A DNA stretch of 64,000 bases from Halobacillus amylolyticus (GCF_022921115.1 NZ_CP095075.1:682001-746000); one strand, 5' to 3'; positions 46,983-58,469 are shown, counted from the first letter of the stretch. The notes: generated by a model from the sequence alone, not told the origin. Numbers and translations are program-made.

Positions 46983-48104
46983 TTATAATGAATCTACATA
47001 TGTTTTTAGTTCGTCGCGAGTGCTTGGTACCTCTACCTCACCGTTAACAATCTTAGCTTTCCACTCTTCGATAGCAGAAAGAATGTCCTCTGTCAGTGCT
47101 TCTTCATTCGTACGTGCGATACTGATGGCATCATCAGCTAAACCGTACTCAATGACTTCTCCACCAGGGAATTCGCCATTCATAGCTTGTGTAGCTACGT
47201 CTTGAACGGCAATATCAACGCGCTTAACCATAGAAGTAAGTGTTACGTTGTTTTCCCCGATTTGGCCTTCTTCATACTGGTCACGGTCTACACCAATCAC
47301 CCATACGTTCTCTTCTGGATTGTTTTTCTTAATGTCTTTTGCTTGGGCAAATACACCGTTTCCTGTAGCACCTGAAGCGTGGTAAATAACATCAATACCT
47401 TTAGAATACATATTTGAAGCAATCAGTTTCCCTTTATCCGCAGCTGCAAAGCTTTCCGCATACTGTACATCCACTTCGATATCAGGGTTTACGGATTTAG
47501 CACCTGCAACATAGCCAGCTTCAAACTTATTAATTAGATCTCCATCTACCCCGCCAACAAAACCAATTTGGTCAGATTCCGTTTTGTGTGCTGCCGCTAC
47601 ACCAGCCAAAAACGAACCTTGGTGCTCTTTGAAAGTGATACTAACAATATTATCTCCTTCAGCTACAGCATCAACAATTGAAAAGTTTGTGTCCGGATAT
47701 TGTCCGGCAACCTCTTCAATGGCAGGCTGGAGAAGATAGCCAATTCCGAAAATAAGGTTGTAACCTTGACGCACAAGACGGTTTAAGTTTGTTGTATAGT
47801 CAGCATCACTTTCTGACTGTGCATAGTCAAACCCTTCACCCTCGGTAAGACCATTTTCTTCACCAAAAGCTTGTAGGCCTTCCCATGCAGACTGGTTAAA
47901 TGATTTATCATCAACACCGCCTATATCTGTAACCATGGCCACAGAGAAGTCCGAGCCTCCACCTTCACCGGACTCTCCACCTTCGCTGCCACCATTATCT
48001 CCGCCTGATCCCTCTTCATTAGAAGATCCTCCACAAGCTGCAAGAACTAAACCTAAAGACAGTAATAGTGCAAAAACTAATATAAAGCGACGATTTTTCA
48101 ACAT
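46983..48104 (-). CDS. nupN: BMP-family nucleoside-binding lipoprotein (NupN-like)
   Basis: 373 residues. A lipoprotein signal peptide ends in LVLAAC with Cys24, followed by a Gly/Ser/Glu-rich spacer. The Bmp domain starts VAMVTDIGGVDDKSFNQSAWEG and contains IGIGYLLQP and the FVGGVDGDL motif. It captures nucleosides outside the membrane for the permease pair. GGGGG precedes the ATG. Confidence 0.93.
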   Translation of the reverse strand: MLKNRRFILVFALLLSLGLVLAACGGSSNEEGSGGDNGGSEGGESGEGGGSDFSVAMVTDIGGVDDKSFNQSAWEGLQAFGEENGLTEGEGFDYAQSESDADYTTNLNRLVRQGYNLIFGIGYLLQPAIEEVAGQYPDTNFSIVDAVAEGDNIVSITFKEHQGSFLAGVAAAHKTESDQIGFVGGVDGDLINKFEAGYVAGAKSVNPDIEVDVQYAESFAAADKGKLIASNMYSKGIDVIYHASGATGNGVFAQAKDIKKNNPEENVWVIGVDRDQYEEGQIGENNVTLTSMVKRVDIAVQDVATQAMNGEFPGGEVIEYGLADDAISIARTNEEALTEDILSAIEEWKAKIVNGEVEVPSTRDELKTYVDSL

Positions 48105-48226
48105 GAATACCCCCTAATTTGTTAAGTATTAAAAAAATTCAAACAATCAAAATTTTTTACCCCCACCGAGCAGCAGCCTGCCTCACCCCCTCAACTACTA
48201 TAAATGTTACATACTATTGAAAGCCC

Positions 48227-48952
48227 TTACACCCTTTTTCGTAAAACGTGGAAGCTAAACTTATCTGCCCTAAAGTAGTTGGAAGATAGTAAGATAGGTT
48301 CGTCTTCTTTCGTATAGTGCATCTGTTTCAATAATAGTAAGGCCTGATCAGGTTCACTGTTTAATATCGGCGAAATTTTTTCATGATAGCCGATCGGTTC
48401 AATATGAGTAACAGCATAGCTGATCGTCTTCCCGGTGTACCTTTCTAAGATGCCAAATAGGGAGTCTGCTTCTCTAACATGTTCAAGTGGAATAAGTCCT
48501 TCGGGGATTCTGTCTGTACAATAAACAACAGGCTGTTCATCAGCTGTTCGGACTCGTTCCACTCTCGCTAATTTATGTAAGTCAACTGGCGAGAAGCGTT
48601 GGCGGTCGTCCTCTGTCGGCTCCACAAGTTCAGCTGAAAGGTACTGGGATCCTGGGGTCATGCCGGATTTTCTAATCATGCCGGTCACACTGTCCAGTTC
48701 TTCGATTCCAGAAGTGAAAACAGGTTTAGGGTTTACAAAAGTACCCACACCATGTCTCCTCGTTACAACGCCTTCTTCCTCCAGAATTCTTAAGGCTTCT
48801 CGTAAAGTTGCTCTGGAGACACCTAATGTTTTGGAAAGCTCAAACTCTGATGGGAGTTTTTCTTTTTCCAGAAAGATACCATTTTCAATATCGCGCTTAA
48901 TCTGCTCGATCACCTGTAAATACAGATGACGAGTATCTTGCCTGATCGACAT
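48227..48952 (-). CDS. ymfC: GntR/HutC-family regulator YmfC
   Basis: 241 residues from ATG 48952 with GGAG eight bases upstream. The N-terminal winged helix ([43 protein letters not shown] in continuous order, 15-60) is followed by a UTRA ligand domain. It stands directly before the nucleoside operon on the same strand, so it may control uptake; this is inference from position. Confidence 0.88.
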   Translation of the reverse strand: MSIRQDTRHLYLQVIEQIKRDIENGIFLEKEKLPSEFELSKTLGVSRATLREALRILEEEGVVTRRHGVGTFVNPKPVFTSGIEELDSVTGMIRKSGMTPGSQYLSAELVEPTEDDRQRFSPVDLHKLARVERVRTADEQPVVYCTDRIPEGLIPLEHVREADSLFGILERYTGKTISYAVTHIEPIGYHEKISPILNSEPDQALLLLKQMHYTKEDEPILLSSNYFRADKFSFHVLRKRV

Positions 48953-49211
48953 AACCTTCACTCCAAGTCTAATTGCCTATAGGTAAGAGATCTGACATCT
49001 GACGTTCGACACATCATATTCGTGAATAATATAACACTATTATCAAAATAAATAAATAGAATTAGGACATTTTTATCGAATAATGTACATGTTTGTTTAA
49101 TCCGAATTTTTAGACTCTTTATTATTATAAATATTCCTTTACTTGAACAGATTTGCTAGCCAAATAGGTAAATACTTCTATAAGAAAGCTGCCGTACATA
49201 AGTACGACAGC

Positions 49212-51496
49212 TTAGCTTGGTTGTTCTTCTTTTAATTCAGAAACAAGCACATTTCTAGGTTTACTTCCTTCATACGGACCTACAATTCCATTGTCTTCCA
49301 TGGCATCTATTAAACGTGCCGCCCGAGTATAACCTACTCTGAATCGGCGTTGAATCATGGAAACACTTGCACTTTGCATTTCAATGACCATTTGTACGGC
49401 GTCTGGATACAGATCATCATCTACTTCCTGTTTTACTTCACTTTCTTCTTCAGGAATCATCTCTTCCTGGTATTGGGCTTTCTGTTGTTCCACACAGAAA
49501 TCGACGACTCGTTCGACTTCTTCATCTGACAAAAAGGCCCCCTGAACCCGTGTTGGTTTTCCAGAACCTACAGGAGTAAACAGCATATCGCCTCGGCCAA
49601 GCAGTTTCTCAGCCCCACCCGAATCCAAAATCGTTCTCGAGTCCGTTTGCGAGGAAACACTAAATGCAATACGCGAAGGAATATTTGCCTTAATAACCCC
49701 TGTGATAACATCAACAGATGGACGCTGCGTGGCAATGATCAAATGGATTCCTGCTGCACGCGCCATTTGCGCTAATCGGGTAATGGCATCTTCGACATCA
49801 TTTGAAGCAACCATCATTAAGTCAGCCAACTCATCAACGAGCACAATGATGTAAGGTAAAAATGGCTGATCGTCCTCATTCTCTTTATTATGCTTACGAA
49901 TATATTCATTGTAACCTTCTATATTTCTTGTCCCTGAATCGGAGAACAAGTCATATCTTCTTTCCATTTCCGAAACGACTTTCATTAATGCTCTTGAGGC
50001 TTTCTTAGGATCAGTTACTACAGGTGCTAATAAGTGCGGAATCCCGTTGTACACATTCAGCTCAACCTTCTTAGGATCGATCATCATCATCTTCACCTCA
50101 TGAGGCTTTGCTCTCATTAGTACACTCGTAATAATTCCGTTAATACAGACACTTTTTCCGCTTCCTGTTGCACCAGCTACAAGCAGGTGGGGCATCTTAT
50201 TCAGCTCCGCCATCACGGCTTCACCAGAAATATCTCGTCCTAAAGCAAAGCTGAGTTTCGTATCTGGCTTCGCTCTGCCTGTTTCTAGTACTTCACGTAA
50301 AGATACCATGGAGACTTCTGTATTCGGCACTTCAATTCCAACAGCTGATTTGCCTGGAATGGGTGCTTCAATACGAATATCCTTCGCAGCAAGCGCTAAG
50401 GCGAGATCGTCATTAAGGTTCACGATTTTGCTAACCTTTACGCCTACATCTGGATAAACTTCATATTTCGTAACGGCCGGGCCAACATGAACCTTGGTAA
50501 CTTTTGCCTTAACACCGAAGCTTTGGAACGTTTTTTCAAGCTTTCTGACTGTCGCCTGAATATGAGAACGTCCTTGGCTCTGGGTACTTGATGTCGGTTC
50601 ATCGAGGAGGTCCATTCCAGGAAGCTTATAATCTGGATTTTCAAGTTCAGCTGTTGAAACTGACTTTTCTAGGGCCTGTTCCTCTTGCGCATCACTTGCC
50701 TTAGGTTCACTCTCCTGTGGCTTTTGGTAGGCTTGTTCGGTGAAATCCTGAATGATCGGCTCAGGATATTCTTCTTCTATATCAGTTGGATTGTTTTCAA
50801 TCACATCGATCGTACCGACAGCTTCGTCCTTAGGTTGTTTCTCTACTGTTTTTTTTGCTTCCTTATTTGTTCTATATTGTTCTCTAGCATGGATATAGAT
50901 TTCTTTTGACTTAGCACCTATTTTTGCAAGCAAGTCACCAATTGAACGTTCAGTGACAAACATGGTGCCGACAAGAAACAAAAATATAGAAACGATAATA
51001 GAACCTATCGATGAAAATAAATAATACGTGATAAGCAAGAGAAAAGCCCCAACTAAACCGCCGCCAATACTCGTAATAGATGCCTCACCTGCCATCATTC
51101 CAATTAAGCGATTCCACGTGAGTCCAAATACCGATCCAGTACCATTTTGCAAATCATCTGCCAACGTTTCAACGTGCGTAAACAGCAGCAGAGATGTAAA
51201 AATAAAAAATAACCCAATCATCCGTTTATGTAGAAAATATGGCCATTTCCGTTTAACCATTAAATAAATCCCTGTAATTAGGAAAAATAAAGAAGCAACA
51301 AAATACCATACCCCAAATATAAATTGCCAAAAGTGTTCTAGCCCCCCGGGATAGCACCATCACTAATAACAGAAGCCCCGCTCCCAAATACGGCAATAAA
51401 CAAAAACAATAACCCGATCAGTTCAAGTTTGACTTGCTCCTTCCATGCTGACCGTTTTTTCCTTGATTTACTTTTCGCTTTTTTCTTTTTAGCCAT
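49212..51496 (-). pseudogene. spoIIIE: DNA translocase SpoIIIE, interrupted by an apparent one-base frameshift
   Basis: The start is ATG 51496 (AKKKKAKSKSRKK, then a membrane helix). The frame reads to IPGG and a TAG at a run of six G (minus strand; plus 51342-51347). One extra G would join it to [13 protein letters not shown] and the rest, giving about 761 residues. The remaining frame starts at 51260 and has three more helices, a linker, the motor domain with [12 protein letters not shown] and DELADLMMV, and a gamma domain ([22 protein letters not shown]). SpoIIIE pumps the chromosome into the forespore. The product from 51260 alone would lack the first helix. Sequencing error is quite possible. 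Confidence 0.85.
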
Positions 51497-51617
51497 TGAT
51501 CTACACACCTCCTATGCCACTGAAAAGAACAAGATGTCGCTTGCTACTGCATAGTAGTAAAAGCGACATCTCGAATTCCATTCTATCTTACCCTATTATA
51601 GCATAGGCGGGCATTTG

Positions 51618-51824
51618 TTACGAGCCCAGCCATTGTCCTGGCTGTAAAGTAGGATCCATGTAATCGTTCGGATTTGTAGAGAACACTTGAATAATTTGTT
51701 TTTTGCCATCCCCTTGATCCAAGCACTTTACCTTGCAATTTTTATAGTTCTCATAAACAACTTTCCCGTCTTTATTTTCCTGTGGGAATATATCATGTTC
51801 ACTTAAAGGGGTGTACAGAGTCAT
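51618..51824 (-). CDS. ylzJ: YlzJ-like protein
   Basis: 68 residues ([15 protein letters not shown], ending [12 protein letters not shown]). It matches the small YlzJ proteins found between tepA and spoIIIE in bacilli; the function is unknown. The start overlaps the tepA stop by four bases (ATGA). Confidence 0.88.
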   Translation of the reverse strand: MTLYTPLSEHDIFPQENKDGKVVYENYKNCKVKCLDQGDGKKQIIQVFSTNPNDYMDPTLQPGQWLGS

Positions 51825-52540
51825 TGGATCACCTGCTCTTGGTTTCCTTTTTGATCATTAATAAGTTCATTAAGTTTAGCCATTGCTTGCTGAACTCCAC
51901 CTACATCGTCAATTAAACCAATGTCAACAGCCTGTTGCCCGACAACGTTTGTTCCGATATCACGCGTTAAGTTACCTTTATCAAACATGAGTTCTTTAAA
52001 AGCCTCTTCCTCAATATTGGAATGACGAGTAACAAAATTTATGACCCGATCCTGCATTTTTTCCATGTATTCAAAGGTTTGCGGTACGCCTATGACTAAG
52101 CCATTCATTCTTATTGGATGAATGGTCATCGTTGCAGTTTCGGCAATGAACGAATAGTCTGATGCCACAGCAATAGGCACACCTATTGAATGGCCGCCTC
52201 CAAGCACGATCGAAACGGAAGGTTTGGACAACGATGCGATCATTTCTGAGATCGCAAGCCCTGCTTCGACGTCTCCACCTACCGTATTTAATAAAACAAC
52301 CAACCCCTCAATCTTGGGGTTTTGTTCAATAGCAATTAATTGGGGAATAAGATGCTCATACTTGGTCGTTTTATTTTGCGACGGGAGCTGCACATGGCCT
52401 TCCACCTGTCCAATAATCGGAAGTACATGAATATTTGAATCTCCTGGCTGTGGAACATTGGATTGGCCAAGCTGTTGTATTTTATCTACTAGCGAGGATT
52501 TGGACTGATCATTCTCTTCTTGTTGTTCTTTCTCTTTCAT
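51821..52540 (-). CDS. tepA: ClpP-like protease TepA (YmfB)
   Basis: 239 residues. ClpP-fold landmarks: [34 protein letters not shown] with the nucleophile position Ser in GGHSIG and MTIHPIRM with the His. It is a cytoplasmic ClpP-related protease said to aid protein export or spore germination in B. subtilis. The N-terminal 35 residues are a charged extension. Confidence 0.92.
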   Translation of the reverse strand: MKEKEQQEENDQSKSSLVDKIQQLGQSNVPQPGDSNIHVLPIIGQVEGHVQLPSQNKTTKYEHLIPQLIAIEQNPKIEGLVVLLNTVGGDVEAGLAISEMIASLSKPSVSIVLGGGHSIGVPIAVASDYSFIAETATMTIHPIRMNGLVIGVPQTFEYMEKMQDRVINFVTRHSNIEEEAFKELMFDKGNLTRDIGTNVVGQQAVDIGLIDDVGGVQQAMAKLNELINDQKGNQEQVIQ

Positions 52541-52883
52541 GATTCATTTGCCCCTTTCACACTTTTTCTTAGTATGAGACAGAACAAGCGAGGACATACC
52601 AAGAAAAGAGGAAAGAAGCGGTTAGATATTACACGTATAAGTAAAGCGGTGTATGAAGAAAGGATTCAGGGTGTCGTCTTAAACTGAAACGACCTGTTTT
52701 AAGACAAAATAGTCCACCTCCTGCACTGTGGGGAATAAATTTAGTGGAATCTCAGGGAAAGCTTCGGTTCTCAAGAATGCTAAAGCACAACGAAAAAAGT
52801 TATTAGCTAACCTTCAGAAAGATTATAGTCAACATTCGAAATTCCTGTTAATATATAGTCAAAATCATTGGAGGAATAGCCCG
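52541..52883. other. 343-bp region between divergent tepA and EamA gene
   Basis: A short basic frame at 52574 lacks a ribosome-binding site, and the frame upstream of the EamA start (from 52728) has none either. An inverted repeat GTCTTAAAC/GTTTTAAGAC (52676-52705) without a T-run lies in the middle. Both promoters should be here. Confidence 0.35.
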
Positions 52884-53795
52884 ATGGAAAACAAATCCGC
52901 ATTACTATTTATTGGTGTCGGGGCATCGTTATGGGGTTTAATCAGTGTATTTGTAACGTATCTTTACAAAATGGGCTTTACCCCAACACAAGTTGTTACA
53001 ATGCGTGTTCTATCCGCAACTTTATTTCTAATCATTTACGTCTTTTTTAAGAACCGTCAGCTTCTGAAGATTAAAATATCAGATAGTAAATACTTTGTAG
53101 GAACCGGAATCTTTAGTATTGTCCTTTTTAATTGGTGTTTGTTCAGTGCAATTGAAGAAACATCAATTTCCATTGCATCCATTCTTCTTTATACGGCACC
53201 TGCCTTTGTTACTCTTTTTTCAAGACTCATATTTAAAGAATCACTAACAACACGAAAAATTACAGCTTTAGTTATAACGTTTGTTGGTTGCTCTTTTGTT
53301 ATTGGTATATTACCAAAAACAAATGGATCGATATCTTTATATGGGTTAATCCTTGGTCTTGGTTCAGGATTCTTCTACGCGCTTTATAGTATATTTGGAA
53401 AGTTCGCACTCAGAAAGTATAACTCTTTGACCGTTATTGTCTATACCTTTTTGTTCGCAACTATTGCAATTACACCTTTCAGTGGGTTGTGGTCTGTCAT
53501 ACCTTTATTTTCAGATAATACAGTATGGATTTATATAATAGGTCTCGGCTTTCTCTCAACGATGCTACCATTCATCTTTTACACAAAAGGATTAAACACG
53601 GTAGAATCAAGTCAAGCATCTATAATTGCAACAATCGAACCAGTGGTTGCCTCTCTAGTAGGTTTTTTAATCTTCAAAGAAAAATTAGATTTGTGGCAGT
53701 ATCTTGGTATAGTTATGGTGATTGCTGCCGTTATTATTGTTCAAGAATCAAAAAGGAGCTCTAACAGGAAATCATTGATATCCAATGCATCTTAG
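52884..53795 (+). CDS. EamA-family (DMT) transporter
   Basis: 303 residues from ATG 52884 with GGAGGAAT upstream; the open frame to 52728 has no site. Ten hydrophobic helices in two EamA repeats are visible (SLWGLISVFVTYLYK in the first, GLILGLGSGFFYALYSIFGK in the second; TIEPVVASLVGFLIFKEKL is typical). It probably exports or imports a small metabolite; the substrate is unknown. It begins the accessory patch that separates tepA from dapA. Confidence 0.88.
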   Translation: MENKSALLFIGVGASLWGLISVFVTYLYKMGFTPTQVVTMRVLSATLFLIIYVFFKNRQLLKIKISDSKYFVGTGIFSIVLFNWCLFSAIEETSISIASILLYTAPAFVTLFSRLIFKESLTTRKITALVITFVGCSFVIGILPKTNGSISLYGLILGLGSGFFYALYSIFGKFALRKYNSLTVIVYTFLFATIAITPFSGLWSVIPLFSDNTVWIYIIGLGFLSTMLPFIFYTKGLNTVESSQASIIATIEPVVASLVGFLIFKEKLDLWQYLGIVMVIAAVIIVQESKRSSNRKSLISNAS

Positions 53796-53896
53796 TCTAG
53801 ATACAATATATCTGATTCAACCGCCTCCGTTTATACAATCCCTTACTGTTAATCTAATGCAATTACAATAATATATAATGCCCAGCAAGAAGCAAA

Positions 53897-53933
53897 AATA
53901 AGGAGCCTTCTTTATTTAAGAAGGCTCCTTATT
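53897..53933. terminator. bidirectional terminator between EamA and GNAT genes
   Basis: A perfect 16-bp stem (53897-53912 with 53918-53933) has a 5-base loop and A/T flanks. It overlaps the last codons of the GNAT gene. Confidence 0.85.
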
Positions 53934-54468
53934 TCCATTCTGTTTGAAGGAGTGAAAATATCAAAGCGTCGTGAGATTGATTATTCTGGTATAGATAACC
54001 CCTTAGCAGACCTTCTTCTGTAAATCCCAGTTTCCTCAGTAACAAAATAGACGGTTCGTTCTGAGGATAAGTAATAGCTCCCATCCTATACAATTCTAAT
54101 TCATCAAAAGAATATTTTAACACTGCTTTTATTGCTTCAGATGTAAAACCTTTTTTCCAATGGGAAGGATGCAACTCAAAGCCAATCTCAGCCTTTTTAC
54201 TCCATGTACTAAGGTTATTAAGACCTAGTGTACCAATAAAATCTTCTGTCTCCTTTATTACTATCCCCCATCTGATGCCACGTCTGTTCTCAAAAGTATT
54301 CTGGAAAGACTCTACGATTTGTGAAGCATCCTCAATACTTTTCAGACTCTCCATCCCATAATATCTTGCAACTTCATCTCGTGCCATTATTTCATAAAAA
54401 CTCTTTATGTGTTCCTTACTTACTTGAACCAATTTTAGTCGTTCTGTTTCTAATTCAGGAAACTTCAA
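53929..54468 (-). CDS. GNAT acetyltransferase, RimJ/RimL type
   Basis: 179 residues. LETERLKLVQVSKEHIKSFYEIM at the start and IGFELHPSHWKKGFTSEAIKAV (acetyl-CoA site) with NEPSILLLRKLGFTEEGLLR are typical of RimJ/RimL-like N-acetyltransferases. They acetylate protein N-termini or small amines; the substrate here is unknown. Confidence 0.88.
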   Translation of the reverse strand: MKFPELETERLKLVQVSKEHIKSFYEIMARDEVARYYGMESLKSIEDASQIVESFQNTFENRRGIRWGIVIKETEDFIGTLGLNNLSTWSKKAEIGFELHPSHWKKGFTSEAIKAVLKYSFDELELYRMGAITYPQNEPSILLLRKLGFTEEGLLRGYLYQNNQSHDALIFSLLQTEWK

Positions 54469-54528
54469 TTACTTTGTCCTCCCCAAAACTTTTTCGAATG
54501 CCACTTCAACGGAACTAAGTCTGGTTTT

Positions 54529-54771
54529 TCACTTTTCATTTTCAATATTATATTTCTTCATTAGCTCTTGAGCTTGTTTAATACCATCCTCAGTTAAATG
54601 AACAGATTTAGAACGTTTGCTTCCAACAATATATTTATTCTCGTTCAATTCGTTCAATGATTCAAAAGGATAACCTTTCCAACTCCTTTGACCTTCTCCT
54701 AAACCATAATCATCTGTAAATGAGGTTAAATACAATAGCAGCAATGTAAGTTCATCAATTTGATCTTTCAT
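54529..54771 (-). CDS. DUF6429-family protein
   Basis: 80 residues from ATG 54771 (GGGAGC upstream). KDQIDELTLLLLYLTSF and the winged-helix-like SLNELNENKYIVGSKRSKSVHLTEDGIKQAQ fit DUF6429. The shape suggests a small DNA-binding wing, but the role is unknown. Confidence 0.75.
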   Translation of the reverse strand: MKDQIDELTLLLLYLTSFTDDYGLGEGQRSWKGYPFESLNELNENKYIVGSKRSKSVHLTEDGIKQAQELMKKYNIENEK

Positions 54772-54966
54772 ATTAATAGCTCCCTTATTTTTTACCACTC
54801 ATCCTCAATGTTATATAGTGCCATTATACAAAAGTCTAATTGTTCAGTGCTATCTGAAAAAATTAGATTGTCGGCACCCGACTAGTTATGAGCGTTATTA
54901 GTATCACTTAAAGTTCAAAAAAGGAACTTCAATCAAAGTTCCCTCTGTTTAATTAATTTTTTATTT

Positions 54967-55317
54967 TCACCTTTTTTGGATAAGGCCAAAGCCAATACCC
55001 GTAGGATCAACTAAGTAAGCAAGGAAAAATTCATCAAACTCCATCTTATCTCTAACCACTACTGCTCCATTGTCTTCTGCTTTAAGCATGGCATCATCTA
55101 AGGAAACTACCTCTAATTGAATGCGTGTACCGTGAGGATAATCAGCAGGACCTTTACTTATTCCACCGTTTAAAGAAGTTGTAGTATCTTGGTTTGGAAA
55201 AACAGTTCTATAATCCCATTGAGGGTCAGAAATTCCCCACCCAAAAACTTCGGAATAAAATTTTGCTGCTTTATCCGGCTCTTGGCTATTTAGTTCAAAT
55301 CCAACAACCTTCCCCAT
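54967..55317 (-). CDS. VOC-family (glyoxalase/bleomycin-resistance-like) protein
   Basis: 116 residues. FELNSQEPDKAAKFYSEVFGW is the classical first betaalphabetabetabeta unit, and LVDPTGIGFGLIQ ends the second. Metal ligands are not obvious, and the substrate is unknown. GAGGTG precedes the ATG. Confidence 0.85.
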   Translation of the reverse strand: MGKVVGFELNSQEPDKAAKFYSEVFGWGISDPQWDYRTVFPNQDTTTSLNGGISKGPADYPHGTRIQLEVVSLDDAMLKAEDNGAVVVRDKMEFDEFFLAYLVDPTGIGFGLIQKR

Positions 55318-55623
55318 TTTTCATTTCACCTCTAATAAAATCTAAGATTATCCATTTTATATACTTCTCTATACTAAGTCGAACACCTTTTTATTTATTC
55401 GAGTAACCCACCAATTTTTTAATGGAATACAACACTTGCCCAGATTTTGTTTAAATCAAAGGTCTGTTTCTTCCCTCATTAAACATAAAAATTTTGGGAT
55501 CAGAGAGTCATTTTGCCAACAAGTATTTATCACTTACATGTAATAGACGAACTGTTCCCTTAACCTTTTGAAATAACATATTGTTTTCCCCACCTTCTCA
55601 AATTGGTGAATGAAATTAAACAG
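55318..55623. other. 306-bp stretch without a supported gene
   Basis: A 23-codon frame on the minus strand (near 55505-55580) has a possible site AAGGTGGGG, but ends too early to judge. No hairpins stand out. It may be a worn gene remnant. Confidence 0.3.
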
Positions 55624-56166
55624 TTAATCCAAGGGGTTTATAATAGCTAACACCTGATGATCTTCCCATTTTCCATTTATCTTAACATTTTTTTTAGCTA
55701 TTCCTTCTTTATGAAAACCTGATTTCTCTAACACTCGAATTGATCCAATATTGTGAGGCATCACTCCTGCTTCAATTCTATGCAACTTAAGATTAACGAA
55801 ACCATATCTTACAATCAATTGGACAGCTTCTGTAGTGTAACCTTTACCATTATGTAATCTATCTAAAAAATATCCAATAAAGGCACTTTGTAGCGACCCA
55901 CGAACTACTTGAAATAGGGCTATCGTCCCCACTAGACAATCATTATCATTTTTAAATATCCCAAAGTTATAATCTTTATCTTCACTCCTATTGTTTTCAA
56001 ACACTTGGATTCTTTCTTTCTGAGATTCAAATGTATAGAAGTCGTCATCACGCGCCATAGAAAACTTTTCGAAAAAATCTCGGTTATCTTTTTGTAATTT
56101 AAGCAACACCTCAGCATCTTCTGGAATAAGTTTTCTTACATAAATACTTTCTCCTTTAATGCTCAT
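55624..56166 (-). CDS. GNAT acetyltransferase, RimJ-like
   Basis: 180 residues. VRKLIPEDAEVLLKLQKDNRDFF, IGYFLDRLHNGKGYTTEAVQLIV and NIGSIRVLEKSGFHKEGI are the GNAT landmarks for a ribosomal-protein-alanine acetyltransferase type. It differs clearly from the GNAT at 53929. GGGGGTT precedes the ATG. Confidence 0.88.
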   Translation of the reverse strand: MSIKGESIYVRKLIPEDAEVLLKLQKDNRDFFEKFSMARDDDFYTFESQKERIQVFENNRSEDKDYNFGIFKNDNDCLVGTIALFQVVRGSLQSAFIGYFLDRLHNGKGYTTEAVQLIVRYGFVNLKLHRIEAGVMPHNIGSIRVLEKSGFHKEGIAKKNVKINGKWEDHQVLAIINPLD

Positions 56167-56265
56167 AACCCCCTATGTTTAAATTTCAAAAAAGAATAGG
56201 TATCTAGCAAAATATGCCTCTATTCAGACAGCAAAAAGCTACGATCTTACAAAGCAATCGCGACT

Positions 56266-57078
56266 CTACTCTTGAAAATCATAGCCCACTATCTCTTCTA
56301 CTTTCTCTTTTACGTAATCCTTTATTGATAATAATTCATGCGCCTCAAAAGGCTCGTTATATTTGTGGTTTTGATAATGACTTATGACTTTTCGAATAAT
56401 GATCTTGTATTCATTTGGTAAATGGGAAAGCCCCCATTCACCACCTTCTAGTTTGGAAGAGATCTCATGTTCTTTAAAATAACGATAAACTCTAAGTAAA
56501 TTTAACGTACAGTAAACAGGATCCTGTTCAATGTTTTGTAAACAGCTTTGGAAATCACCCAGTATAGAAGATATATAGTGTTCACGAGGGATTCGGGGAA
56601 ATACGTCGATAATCGGATTTCCTAATAAACAAATTCCTCTGTAATTTGTGATGGTAATATGAGCGGCTAAATCCTTATCCTTCCTATCACCATCATATAA
56701 ATAAACTTCTGCTCCAGTTTGTGATTGATTCTCAAAGTAACTTCTCCAAAATTCACTAAAGTGAAAGTCAAAATGGCTAGGATGCTGCCACTCTCTCAGT
56801 TGCTTCTTATTCAAAAAACTTATTTCAATCGGAAAAGGTTGATTCGAGCACTTCAAAAGTAACTTTTTCAACTTCAAGGCGTCCTCATTTGCCAATGGAA
56901 CTTTTGTTACTCCTAAAAGGTCGATATCACTGTTTGCAGGGTTAAATCCTCCCATAGCCAACGAGCCATGCAGATATAACCCAATTAAGTTATCAACTAA
57001 GATATATTTTATTTCATCCATCAAAGAATGGACAAATTCATATGTAGCCGGTTGGCATGTGTCCAAATGATCACTCAT
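56266..57078 (-). CDS. aminoglycoside nucleotidyltransferase-like protein (ANT(9)/AadA type)
   Basis: 270 residues. The nucleotidyltransferase motif GSLAMGGFNPANSDIDLL (38-55) has the GS and DxD residues, and a DUF4111 C-terminal domain follows (CTLNLLRVYRYF, EGGEWGLSHLP). Characterised relatives adenylate streptomycin or spectinomycin. Divergence prevents a resistance call from sequence alone. GAGGAG precedes the ATG. Confidence 0.82.
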   Translation of the reverse strand: MSDHLDTCQPATYEFVHSLMDEIKYILVDNLIGLYLHGSLAMGGFNPANSDIDLLGVTKVPLANEDALKLKKLLLKCSNQPFPIEISFLNKKQLREWQHPSHFDFHFSEFWRSYFENQSQTGAEVYLYDGDRKDKDLAAHITITNYRGICLLGNPIIDVFPRIPREHYISSILGDFQSCLQNIEQDPVYCTLNLLRVYRYFKEHEISSKLEGGEWGLSHLPNEYKIIIRKVISHYQNHKYNEPFEAHELLSIKDYVKEKVEEIVGYDFQE

Positions 57079-57179
57079 TAACTAAACTCCTCTATTGATT
57101 AGCTTGTTATTATTTAGCCACATCCTCTTTGTTACATGAAAGCACCCCGATTGCTAAGATGAACAACTAAGGATTTCGA

Positions 57180-57470
57180 TTAGTTCATCAAGGACTTCAT
57201 TTTATTTAATGACCACTCAATAGTTGTAGTGCAAATACTGATTCCTCTTTTGACTCTGCTTTCTATAAAAGGTCTAGTAAGGATATACGACAGTATGCAA
57301 GAAACAAGCACATAAATAACTATTGATACGGTGGATACACTCGATGAGATAAGCGTGCTGCTGATTATGTCAACATCATAAAGACTCCACCAGCTTCGCG
57401 GATCAACAAATCCAGATGAACTACAAAATAATACGATAAAAACCAATACAAAGTACGAATATAACCTCAT
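57180..57470 (-). CDS. small membrane protein of unknown function
   Basis: 96 residues, with AGGAGGTG upstream of ATG 57470. A hydrophobic N-terminus (5-20, possible signal peptide) and a second helix near 45-66 (VSIVIYVLVSCILSYIL) are visible. The C-terminus is basic. I do not recognise it. Confidence 0.55.
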   Translation of the reverse strand: MRLYSYFVLVFIVLFCSSSGFVDPRSWWSLYDVDIISSTLISSSVSTVSIVIYVLVSCILSYILTRPFIESRVKRGISICTTTIEWSLNKMKSLMN

Positions 57471-57714
57471 ATTTGATCAACACCTCCTCCCGTTTAATAC
57501 ATTATTCACTTCTGTTTTCATCCTAAAAATCCCTTCTTTTAATTAAAAATGATCCCATTATTTAGAAAGCTCGTTGGATTTTATATTTATAAAAACCGTT
57601 CCACCCCTGGATACTTTTCACCCAAGCCTGTTATTTCGAATCCAGATCCATAATTCCAATAAGACTTTACTGCGTCTGAAGGAAATTAAAGCCTTTTCCC
57701 TAAGTGATCCGTTC

Positions 57715-58296
<582 letters not shown>

Positions 58297-58469
58297 GTTA
58301 GTTAGTTTCCCCCTTATTGTTTTTACTCATAATGGTTTAAGTATATATAAATACTTGTTTTGTAATAAAGCGTTTACACAATAGTGTGAATTCAGTTTAA
58401 AATAAATTATGTGATTAAGTAAATCAATTCCTCATGAACATAAGAAAAGCGGAATAAAGATTTAAATAC

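Noticed and set aside
48105..48226. Possible purine riboswitch upstream of the nucleoside-binding lipoprotein gene
   Set aside because: The leader is too short and lacks the conserved loop sequences of purine riboswitches.
52574..52684. Short basic frame of 36 codons upstream of the EamA gene
   Set aside because: It has no ribosome-binding site, overlaps the tepA promoter region and resembles no family I know.
52728..52883. N-terminal extension of the EamA transporter
   Set aside because: The extension is hydrophilic and lacks a start site, whereas ATG 52884 has a strong GGAGG site and begins the first helix.
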